From: an uncultured Comamonadaceae bacterium
GTDB taxonomy: Bacteria; Pseudomonadota; Gammaproteobacteria; Burkholderiales; Burkholderiaceae
NCBI GenBank assembly: GCA_946482115.1
Contig: CAMLQP010000134.1
Location: 1 to 7,863 of the forward strand
Reading direction: 5' to 3'
DNA: 7,863 nucleotides
Shown: one piece after another, positions 1 through 6,656 of the stretch
Layout of the letters: each line of letters opens with the position of its first letter
How positions within the stretch are numbered: position 1 is the stretch's first letter
The notes under the pieces: model-generated
What the model was told of the DNA's origin: nothing
Database searches by the model: none
Seen by the model: the letters and a program-made list of their open reading frames with translations, nothing else
Program-made: the position numbers and the translations under genes

Positions 1-1173
1 GGGCAGGCCTTCGAACACATCCGCTACGTGTGGATCACCATGCTCGAGGTGGCCCGCGTGCTCAAACCCGGCGGCCTGTGCATCGTCATCGCGCCGTCGG
101 GCGGGCCCGAGCACCGGTACCCGGTGGACTGCTGGCGCTTCTACCCCGACGGCATGGAGTCCCTGGCCCGGTTTGCCCAGCTCGACCTGCTGCGGGCCAG
201 CACCCAGTGGCAGGCCGAGGGCTATGCCGACGGCAGCGATGCCTGGCACGACTCGGTGCTGATCTGCCGCAAGCCCGACCACGGAGCGTGGTGGAACCTC
301 AAAAGCGCGCTCAAGCGGTGGCTGCAGCACCGCAGCATGACCCAGGGCCTGGTGGATGCGCCGCCCACGCCCGCCGCGCCGCCCGAGCGGCTCCCCGTTG
401 CGCCGGCCGTGCCCGCGCAAGCCACACAGCCCATACCGCACGAGCAGCTCAAGCAGCCCGGCCTGGCGCAGTGCCGCTTCTACCACTCGGTGGACCTGCC
501 CGGCGGCGAATCGGTGAAAGGGGAGTGGGACCTGCGCCCCACCGTCGGCGCCTATCTGGGCGGTGTCGACTTTGCCGGGCGCACCGTGCTCGAAATCGGG
601 CCGGCCAGCGGCTTTCTGACCTTTCACATGGAAGCGGCGGGTGCCAGCGTCACTGCGCTGGAGCCGCCCATGGAACACCTCTGGGACGTCGCGCCCATGC
701 CGGGCTTCGATCTCGCCGCCTGGCGCGAGGACTTCGTCCACGTGATCACCGGGGTGCGTCACTCGTTCCAGTACCTGCACCACCTCCACGACTCCCAGGC
801 CCGGCTCATCGTGGCCCATCTGGACGACCTGCCCGAATCGGTGGGTTCCTTCGACATCGGCCTGCTGGCCGCGGTGCTGCTGCACTGCCGCTCGCCGTTC
901 TCGGTCATGGAGCACCTGGCGCGCCGGGTCACCGACACCCTCATCGTCACCGAGGCCTACGACGCCAGCCTCGGGGACCTGCCGGTCTGCCGCCTGCTGG
1001 CGGACACGGCCCACCCGCAGGTGCACACCTGGTGGGCGCTCACGCCCGCCTTTGTCATCCAGTCGTTGGGCCTGCTGGGGTTTCCCAAAGCGCGGCTCAG
1101 CGTTCACCACCAGAAGCGGGACCTGGATGGCGCCATGATCCCCATGTTCACCGTCGTGGCACGGCGCGCCTAG
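1..1173 (+). CDS. Two-domain SAM-dependent methyltransferase (5' end outside window)
   Basis: The reading frame is open to the left edge, so the GTG at 28 is probably internal and the true start lies upstream; 390 codons are visible, numbered here from base 1. Residues 1-91 are the C-terminal half of a class I methyltransferase: EVARVLKPGG (16-25) is the usual post-motif III turn, followed by HRYPVDCWRFYPDGM (38-52), typical of type 11-like methyltransferases of glycan clusters. Its SAM-binding glycine motif would be off the window. A Pro/Ala-rich linker (about 119-150) leads to a second, complete class I methyltransferase domain (about 155-390), with motif I VLEIGPASG (196-204) and the motif II acidic residue E221 in TALEP. 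The family supports SAM-dependent methyl transfer; acceptor unknown. Neighbouring glycosyltransferases suggest a sugar or glycan acceptor (inference). The stop is 31 bases before the next gene, so co-transcription is likely. Confidence 0.88.
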   Translation, partial: GQAFEHIRYVWITMLEVARVLKPGGLCIVIAPSGGPEHRYPVDCWRFYPDGMESLARFAQLDLLRASTQWQAEGYADGSDAWHDSVLICRKPDHGAWWNLKSALKRWLQHRSMTQGLVDAPPTPAAPPERLPVAPAVPAQATQPIPHEQLKQPGLAQCRFYHSVDLPGGESVKGEWDLRPTVGAYLGGVDFAGRTVLEIGPASGFLTFHMEAAGASVTALEPPMEHLWDVAPMPGFDLAAWREDFVHVITGVRHSFQYLHHLHDSQARLIVAHLDDLPESVGSFDIGLLAAVLLHCRSPFSVMEHLARRVTDTLIVTEAYDASLGDLPVCRLLADTAHPQVHTWWALTPAFVIQSLGLLGFPKARLSVHHQKRDLDGAMIPMFTVVARRA

Positions 1174-1178
1174 CGCCG
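1162..1178 (+). other. Small GC-rich inverted repeat over the stop codon of gene 1
   Basis: CGGCGC (1162-1167) and GCGCCG (1173-1178) are perfect inverted copies around a 5-base loop that contains the first two bases of the TAG stop. No T-run follows on either side, so it does not look like a classic intrinsic terminator. It could be a small intercistronic mRNA hairpin, or chance in a GC-rich genome. Confidence 0.25.
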
Positions 1179-1194
1179 CCTCACCCAGGACCCC

Positions 1195-1199
1195 AGGAG
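1195..1199 (+). promoter_or_regulatory. Ribosome binding site of the large glycosyltransferase gene
   Basis: AGGAG lies 5 bases before the ATG at 1205 and 11 bases before the second in-frame ATG at 1211. The spacing favours 1205, but the two starts differ by only two residues, so the choice has little consequence. Confidence 0.65.
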
Positions 1200-1204
1200 C
1201 CTCG

Positions 1205-4200
1205 ATGCCCATGTCAGACACCCACTTGCTGGACCCATTGCTCTCGCCCGCGCTGGCGGGCCTTTTCCGGACACCCCAGCGCCTGGGCAAACCCAGCGGC
1301 TGGTGGGGCCACGTGCCCTTCGGTTTCTGGGTCGTTGAGGCCGCCGAGCCGCGCCTGCTGGTCGAGCTGGGCACCCACCATGGCGTGTCCTACGCCACCT
1401 TCTGTGATGCCGTGCTGCACCGCCAGTTGCCCACCCGCTGCTTCGCCGTGGACAGCTGGCAGGGTGACGCGCACGCTGGCTTCTTCGACGAGGCGGTCTA
1501 CCGGGACGTGCGGGCCTTCAACGACGCCCACCATGGCGGATTCTCGGAACTCATCCGGGCCGAATTCGACACCGCCGTCGGGCATTTCGCCGACGGCTCG
1601 ATCGACCTGCTGCACATCGACGGCTTCCACAGCTACGAAGCCGTGCGCCACGACTACGACACCTGGCGACCCAAGCTGTCCGAGCGCGCGGTGGTGCTGT
1701 TTCACGACACCAATGTGCGCCGCGACGACTTTGGTGTGCACCGCCTGTTCGGGGAGCTCGCGGCCCGCCACCCCCACTTCGAATTCCTGCATGGCAACGG
1801 TCTGGGCCTGATCGCGCACGGCGCGGCGGTGCCGGACGCCATCGCCCAGCTGTGCGCCGCCGCGGCGACCGAGCGCTGCGCGCCGATCCGGGAGCGCTTT
1901 GCCGCGGCCGGCGCGCGCTGGATCGGCCATGCCAACGAGCGGGAGATGGAGCGCTCTTTTGCGCTGCAGGTCGAGGCCCTGGTCGCTGCGCGGACCGAGG
2001 TGGGCCGCGAACGCGATGCGGCCCAGGCGGCGGTGGTGCGCCAGGACGCCGAGCTGGCGCAGGCGCGGGCCGGGCAACAGGCCCAGGCCTTGCAGCGTGG
2101 CAAGGCCGATGCCGACGCCGAAATCACCCGCCTGGCGACCGAGCGCGATGCGGCCCTGCGCTCCGTGGCGCGGCTGGAGGGCGATCTGAGAAAAGCGCGC
2201 CAGGAGCGCGCGCTGGTGGAGCACGGCCTGCTCGAAGCCCAGCAGACCATCACCACCCTGACGGGCGGGCAGCACACGCTGACGCAGACCCTGCAGGCCA
2301 CCGAGCCGGCCGTGCGCCGGCTGCTGTCCACGCTGCTCGCTCCCCCGAAGGTGCTGCCGGTCGTCGCGCGGCCCAGTGCCCTGCACCGGCTGCACCGACG
2401 GCTGCGCCGGCGCGCCGACCCCAACCCGCACCAGCCCGTGGCCGATGCCATCCGCCGCTCGGCGCTGTTCGACGCCGCGTGGTACCTCGCGACCTACCCC
2501 GACGTGGCCGGCGCCGGGATCGATCCCGCCGACCACTACGCGCTGCATGGCGGCATCGCGGAAAACCGCGACCCCGGTCCCTGGTTTTCCACCCACGCCT
2601 ACCTGCAGGCCAACCCGGACGTGGCGCAGCTCGGGCTCAACGCCCTGTTCCACTACGAGACCCACGGCCGCCGCGAGGGCCGGGAGTTCCCCTTGAAGCC
2701 GCTGCTGCCGGCGACACCACCCGCGCCCGTCGAGCCGGCAGCGCCCGCGCCGGCGCTGGACGCCAAGATGGTCTTCCGCCAGCGCAGCCAGGAAGAGCTC
2801 ACGCAGTTCCTGCACGAGGGGCGCGAACTGCGACTGCCCACGGTGGAGACGCCCCGGGTCTCCATCGTCATCGTGCTGCACAACCAGGCCGAACTGACCT
2901 TCAAATGCCTGGTCTCGCTGGTGGACGCGATCGATGCGCCCTGCGAGGTGCTGCTGGTGGACAACGCCTCCAGCGATCGCACTGGCGAACTGCTGGCGCG
3001 GGTGCACGGCGCCCGGCTGCTGCCCCAGAGCGAGAACCTGCATTTCCTGCGCGCGGCCAACCTGGGGGCCGCGCACGCGCGCGGCGAGCACCTGCTGTTC
3101 CTCAACAACGACGCCCAGCTCCGGCCCGGCTCGATCCCGGCCGCGTTGGCGCTGCTGGACAACCGCGCGAGCATCGGCGCGGTGGGCGGTAAGGTGGTGC
3201 TGCTCGACGGCAGCCTGCAGGAGGCCGGCAGCATCATCTGGAACGACGGCAGCTGCGTCGGCCACGGCAGGGGCCAGGACCCGGACGATGCCGAATTCCA
3301 GTTCCGCCGCGAGGTGGACTTCTGCTCGGGCGCATTCCTGCTGACGCGGCGCTCCCTCTTCGAGGCCCTGGGCGGGTTTGATCCGGCCTACGTTCCCGCC
3401 TATTACGAAGAAACCGATTTCTGCATGCGCATCCACCAGGCCGGTTACACCGTGGTGTACGAGCCCCAGGTGGAGATCCTGCACTACGAGTTCGGCAGCT
3501 CGGACACCGAGCAGACCGCGGTGGCGCTCATGGAAGCGCACCGCGATGTCTTCGTGGCCCGCCATGCCCGGGTGCTGGCCAACGACCACCGGCCCCACGG
3601 AACCCGGCCGATCGAAGCGCGTCAGCGCCCCGCCACGCAGCCGCGCGTGCTGCTGATCGACGACCGCATCCCCATCCCTTCCCTGGGCTCGGGTTTCCCG
3701 CGCGCGCGCCAGCTCGTGCACTGCCTGCACGAGGCGGGCGCCTTCGTGAGCCACTACCCGTTGGCCTGCCCGGATGTGGACCTCGACGAGGCCTACGCCG
3801 TGCTGCCGCGCGAGGTGGAAATCGTCACCGACCGGGGCATCACCGGCCTGGCCGAGTTCCTGCGCGAGCGCGCCGACTACTACGACGCGGTGGTCGTCAG
3901 CCGGCCCCACAACATGGACCGCTTTCTGTGCGCCTGCCGCGCCGCGCCGGCCTTCCTGGCCAGCACCTCGCTGGTCTACGACGCTGAGGCGATCTTCGCC
4001 ACCCGCGAGGCGCTGCGGGCCCAGGTGCAGGGAGACGCCGCGCTGGCGTCGGACAACGCCGCCGAACTGGCCCGCGAACTGCAACTGGCCGAAGCGGCCC
4101 GCTTCGTCTTTGCCGTGAGCGAGGCCGAGGCCGCACGGTTCCGGCAGGCCGGCTGCCAGGACGTGCGGGTGCTGGGCAACGGCATCGCGGCGCAGCCCAC

Positions 4201-5704
4201 CCCGCAGGGGCACAGCGAACGGCGCGACCTGCTCTTCGTCGGCCGGCTGGCGGAGGAGGCTTCGCCCAACGCCGATTCGGTGCGCTGGTTCGTGCACGAG
4301 GTCATGCCCCGGCTGGACCAGCTGATCGGCGAGGGCTATGTGCTGCACCTCGTGGGCAGCCATTGCGAAAGTCTGCAGCAGGCGCTGGGCGGGCCGCGCG
4401 TCGTGTTCCACGGGCGTGTCGAAGACATCCGACATTTCTACGAGCAGGCCCGCGTGTTCATCGCCCCAACGCGCTTTGCCGCCGGCATCCCCCTCAAGGT
4501 CCAGGAGGCGGCCGCGCACGGCGTGCCGGTGGTGGCCAGCGAACTCGTCGCGGCGCAGCTGGGCTGGGCAGCACAGGGCGGGCTGCTGAGCGCGGGCAGC
4601 GCAGAGGACTTTGCCCAGGCCTGCGCCCGGCTCTATCTCGACACGGCCCTGTGGCAGCGGACCCGGCAGGCTGCCCTGTCGGCCGTGGCCCGGGACTGCG
4701 CGCCCCAGGTGTTTGCCGCGACGGTGCAGGCCGTGCTGCGCGATGCGCGCGACCAGCCCTCCGAGCCCGCCCGCCCGCCCGCCCACGTGGCCACGCAGGA
4801 CGATCAGGCCCGCGTTTCCGAGGCCTGGAGCGTGTCGCCCGCGCAGCGCGAGCAGGTCCAGGGCATGAACTGGATGGCGCATCCGCGCGTGATCGCCCGC
4901 CTCAACCACAAGGCCACCGGCGAAGAGGGCATGGATGTGTACATCCACCTGAAAGAGACCCTGAGCCGCCTGGGCTGGCGCCTGCCCATCCCGCGCGTGG
5001 TCAGCCTGGGCTGCGGCTTTGGTGCCCTGGAGCGTGGCTTCGCCGGCATCCAGCTCGCGAGCCGGATCGACGGCTACGACATCGCCGAGGGGGCCATCGC
5101 CGGCGCGCGTGCGCTGGCCGCCGACATGGGACTGGACATGCTGCATTACCACGTCGCCGATCTGGAGCGGCTGGAGCTGCCGGAGGCGTCCTGCGACCTG
5201 GTGTTCGGCTTCCAGTCCATCCACCACGTCAACGACCTGGACCGCTTGTTCCAGATGGTCCGGCGCGCGCTGCGCCCCGGCGGCGTCTTCCATCTGCACG
5301 AATACGTCGGGCCCGACCGTTTCCAGTGGACCGACGCGCAGCTGACCCACATGAACGGTTTCCTGCAGACCCTGCCGGAGCGCTACAACCGCTTGCCCAA
5401 TGGCATCGTGCGCGGCCCCCGGGAGCGCCCGCGCGCGGCCGATGTGATCGCCTGCGATCCGTCCGAAGCGATCCGTTCGTCGCAGATCATCCCCACGCTG
5501 GAGAAACACTTCCGGCTGCTGGCCCGCCGCGATCTGGGGGGCGCCCTGCTGCACATCGGGCTGAGCGACATCGCGCAGAACTTCGATCTGGAGAACCCGG
5601 TGGACATGGCCTACCTGGGGCGCTTCTTTGCGCTGGAAGACCAGCTGATGGCCGAAGGGGCGATCGGCTCCGATTTCGCGGTGCTCACCGCGATCAAGGA
5701 CTGA
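1205..5704 (+). CDS. Multidomain methyltransferase / GT2 / GT4-like glycosyltransferase / methyltransferase
   Basis: A 1499-residue protein, probably cytoplasmic or peripheral to the inner membrane, since no signal peptide or membrane helix is seen. Domains in order: (a) about 45-205, Methyltransf_24-like class I methyltransferase with VELGTHHG (53-60), HIDGFHSYE (137-145) and FHDTNVR (166-172). (b) 245-375, charged Ala/Glu/Arg-rich coiled coil. (c) 422-495, two WYL/YPDV-type repeats. (d) about 548-780, GT2 (GT-A) domain with VSIVIVLHN (552-560), DNASSD (586-591), the DXD-like NND (634-636) and EETDF (735-739). (e) about 813-1180, GT-B domain of the GT4 type with YDAE (925-928), VSEAE (971-975), LLFVGR (1009-1014) and GIPLKVQEAAAHG (1094-1106). 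(f) about 1215-1499, second class I methyltransferase with VVSLGCGFG (1265-1273), D1292 and FGFQSIHH (1334-1341). The likely role is to add two sugars, or one repeatedly, and methylate a surface glycan. Donor, acceptor and methylation position are unknown. Fusions of these domains occur in proteobacterial glycan clusters; the exact function here is inferred. Confidence 0.93.
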   Translation: MPMSDTHLLDPLLSPALAGLFRTPQRLGKPSGWWGHVPFGFWVVEAAEPRLLVELGTHHGVSYATFCDAVLHRQLPTRCFAVDSWQGDAHAGFFDEAVYRDVRAFNDAHHGGFSELIRAEFDTAVGHFADGSIDLLHIDGFHSYEAVRHDYDTWRPKLSERAVVLFHDTNVRRDDFGVHRLFGELAARHPHFEFLHGNGLGLIAHGAAVPDAIAQLCAAAATERCAPIRERFAAAGARWIGHANEREMERSFALQVEALVAARTEVGRERDAAQAAVVRQDAELAQARAGQQAQALQRGKADADAEITRLATERDAALRSVARLEGDLRKARQERALVEHGLLEAQQTITTLTGGQHTLTQTLQATEPAVRRLLSTLLAPPKVLPVVARPSALHRLHRRLRRRADPNPHQPVADAIRRSALFDAAWYLATYPDVAGAGIDPADHYALHGGIAENRDPGPWFSTHAYLQANPDVAQLGLNALFHYETHGRREGREFPLKPLLPATPPAPVEPAAPAPALDAKMVFRQRSQEELTQFLHEGRELRLPTVETPRVSIVIVLHNQAELTFKCLVSLVDAIDAPCEVLLVDNASSDRTGELLARVHGARLLPQSENLHFLRAANLGAAHARGEHLLFLNNDAQLRPGSIPAALALLDNRASIGAVGGKVVLLDGSLQEAGSIIWNDGSCVGHGRGQDPDDAEFQFRREVDFCSGAFLLTRRSLFEALGGFDPAYVPAYYEETDFCMRIHQAGYTVVYEPQVEILHYEFGSSDTEQTAVALMEAHRDVFVARHARVLANDHRPHGTRPIEARQRPATQPRVLLIDDRIPIPSLGSGFPRARQLVHCLHEAGAFVSHYPLACPDVDLDEAYAVLPREVEIVTDRGITGLAEFLRERADYYDAVVVSRPHNMDRFLCACRAAPAFLASTSLVYDAEAIFATREALRAQVQGDAALASDNAAELARELQLAEAARFVFAVSEAEAARFRQAGCQDVRVLGNGIAAQPTPQGHSERRDLLFVGRLAEEASPNADSVRWFVHEVMPRLDQLIGEGYVLHLVGSHCESLQQALGGPRVVFHGRVEDIRHFYEQARVFIAPTRFAAGIPLKVQEAAAHGVPVVASELVAAQLGWAAQGGLLSAGSAEDFAQACARLYLDTALWQRTRQAALSAVARDCAPQVFAATVQAVLRDARDQPSEPARPPAHVATQDDQARVSEAWSVSPAQREQVQGMNWMAHPRVIARLNHKATGEEGMDVYIHLKETLSRLGWRLPIPRVVSLGCGFGALERGFAGIQLASRIDGYDIAEGAIAGARALAADMGLDMLHYHVADLERLELPEASCDLVFGFQSIHHVNDLDRLFQMVRRALRPGGVFHLHEYVGPDRFQWTDAQLTHMNGFLQTLPERYNRLPNGIVRGPRERPRAADVIACDPSEAIRSSQIIPTLEKHFRLLARRDLGGALLHIGLSDIAQNFDLENPVDMAYLGRFFALEDQLMAEGAIGSDFAVLTAIKD
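1937..2329 (+). other. Predicted coiled-coil segment between methyltransferase and glycosyltransferase domains
   Basis: Residues about 245-375 of the 1499-residue protein are rich in Ala, Glu, Arg, Gln and Leu and nearly free of Pro, with repeated stretches such as ATERDAALRSVARLEGDLRK. This is the usual look of a long alpha-helical coiled coil. A Gly-Gly around the QTITTLTGGQ stretch may break it near the end. If continuous, about 130 residues would span roughly 19 nm (0.15 nm per residue). The call is from composition; heptads were not scored. Confidence 0.7.
2468..2689 (+). repeat. Two tandem WYL/YPDV-type protein repeats
   Basis: Residues 422-459 and 460-495 of the large protein align with each other. 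The first has FDAAWYLATYPDV, then HYALHGGIAENRDP; the second has FSTHAYLQANPDV, then HYETHGRREGREF. The shared pattern is F-x3-(W)YL-x2-(Y/N)PDVA-x-(A/L)G, then HY-x2-HG-x2-E-x-R. Such repeats are often seen beside bacterial glycosyltransferase domains and their function is not established. They sit between the coiled coil and the GT2 domain. The DNA copies have diverged, so this is a repeat at protein level only. Confidence 0.75.
4765..4784 (+). repeat. Five perfect GCCC tetranucleotide units inside the large glycosyltransferase gene
   Basis: Five uninterrupted GCCC units encode part of the Pro/Ala-rich linker (residues 1187-1194, EPARPPAH) between the GT4-like domain and the C-terminal methyltransferase. 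The unit is not a multiple of three, so gain or loss of one unit shifts the frame exactly at a domain boundary. Loss of one unit would lead to a TGA at 4866-4868. Gain of one unit would enter a frame that stays open to 6600. Whether the tract varies cannot be told from one sequence. Confidence 0.85.
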
Positions 5705-5709
5705 AGGCC

Positions 5710-6600
5710 ATGGCCTTGATGCAGTATGGCAGTACGGCGCCCGACGCCGAATTGGTCATTCTGTACGGCAACTGCCAGATTCCGTTCCTGGCCCACCAGC
5801 TCGCCTGCGCCGACGTCAACCCCCGCCCACGGGGCTACCTGTGCGTGCTCAACCACGCCGCGTCGGGGCAGGCGGTCGAGCAACCCTCGGTGGCCGATCT
5901 GGCGCGCTGCGTGCTCTACCTGGAGCAGTACGAATACCGGCCGCGTGCCGAGGTCCGCGAGCTGCTGCGTTCGGGCGTGCCTGCGGGGTGTCCGAAGCGG
6001 GTCTTTCCGCCACTGGTCATGCACAGCCTGTGGCCCTTCGATGTGGTGGCCCAGCGCATGCCACCCGACGCGCGCTTTGTCTGGGGGCGCTACCCCATGG
6101 GCGACGCGATCGGGCTGGAGGTGGCCGCGCTGGGTCTGGAGATCGGTGCCGCGGTCGAGGCCTACTGGCGGCTCTCGGCGGAGCGCATGCCCGATCTGAA
6201 CGCGCTGCTGGCGCACGATCTGGACCGCATGGACCAACGCGACCGGGCGTCGGACGTCAAGATCGCGGACCACGTGCGCGAGAACTTCCGGCACCGGCAC
6301 CTGTTCTGGACCAACCGCCACGTGTCCATCGACCTGATCGGCGAGCTCGGTGCGCGCCTGTACCGCGCGTCCCTGCCGGTGCTCGGCGGGGACGAGGCTC
6401 AAGGGCTGGAGCGCATCCGCCTCGGCCTGCCTGCGCTGGGCGACGGCATGGGCGACTTGCAGGTGCCGATCCATCCGCAGATCGCCCGGACCTTCGGCCT
6501 GGACTACGTGGACGAAACCACCCGCTACCGCTGGTACGACCAGCGCTGGACGTTCCACGAATACCTGCGCCACTACCTCGCCGCCGACAGCGACTGGTAG
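5710..6600 (+). CDS. WcbI-family polysaccharide biosynthesis putative acyltransferase
   Basis: A 296-residue protein with the N-terminal hallmark of the WcbI family, ILYGNCQ, with GNCQ at residues 20-23 directly after the first strand. Later family-like features are RYPMGDA (127-133) and LFWTNRHVS (198-206), which sits where homologues usually carry a T-x-NHP motif. WcbI of Burkholderia pseudomallei belongs to the capsule cluster, binds coenzyme A and is regarded as a putative acetyltransferase. By analogy this protein may acylate a sugar of the glycan made by the neighbours (inference). The first ATG is 5 bases after the upstream stop, so translational coupling is likely. GAAGG (5703-5707) is only 2 bases from ATG 5710, while an in-frame ATG at 5719 is 11 bases away, so the start may be 5719 (293 residues). 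No signal peptide or membrane segment is evident. Confidence 0.82.
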   Translation: MALMQYGSTAPDAELVILYGNCQIPFLAHQLACADVNPRPRGYLCVLNHAASGQAVEQPSVADLARCVLYLEQYEYRPRAEVRELLRSGVPAGCPKRVFPPLVMHSLWPFDVVAQRMPPDARFVWGRYPMGDAIGLEVAALGLEIGAAVEAYWRLSAERMPDLNALLAHDLDRMDQRDRASDVKIADHVRENFRHRHLFWTNRHVSIDLIGELGARLYRASLPVLGGDEAQGLERIRLGLPALGDGMGDLQVPIHPQIARTFGLDYVDETTRYRWYDQRWTFHEYLRHYLAADSDW

Positions 6601-6617
6601 CGATTCACCAGCACCCC

Positions 6618-6656
6618 ATGTCCCGCCCCGCGTCAATCCATCGAATCAAGCCATGA
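6618..6656 (+). CDS. Possible 12-codon leader ORF overlapping the next start (ATGA)
   Basis: ATG at 6618 opens a 12-residue frame (MSRPASIHRIKP) that ends at TGA 6654-6656, overlapping the ATG of the next gene in an ATGA arrangement. No Shine-Dalgarno sequence lies before it. It could couple translation to the next gene, which also lacks a clear ribosome binding site. It may equally be chance, because the 52-base gap is short and GC-rich. Confidence 0.15.
   Translation: MSRPASIHRIKP

Noticed and set aside
30..1811. A 593-codon plus-strand frame overlapping gene 1 and the start of gene 2
   Set aside because: It is Arg/Pro/Ala-rich without motifs and is the shadow of two genes whose own frames show methyltransferase motifs.
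1214..5554. A 1446-codon open frame on the minus strand opposite the large glycosyltransferase gene
   Set aside because: Its translation is low-complexity (rich in Gln, Val, Arg, Gly, His) with no recognisable domain, while the plus strand carries clear motifs over the whole length. Antisense frames stay open easily with GC-rich third positions.
4363..5709. The upstream extension of the WcbI-like frame back to 4363
   Set aside because: It is an Arg/Ala/Gly-rich shadow of the large gene; WcbI-type sequence starts only after ATG 5710. It matters only as the landing frame if the GCCC tract gains a unit.
5611..6636. A 341-codon minus-strand frame opposite the WcbI-like gene
   Set aside because: The composition is shadow-like and the plus strand has the GNCQ motif and a coupled start.
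6601..6652. A promoter or loosely paired GATTC/GAATC repeat in the gap before the last gene
   Set aside because: No -35/-10 pair is recognisable in 52 bases, and a 5-base repeat at about 35 bases distance is expected by chance.
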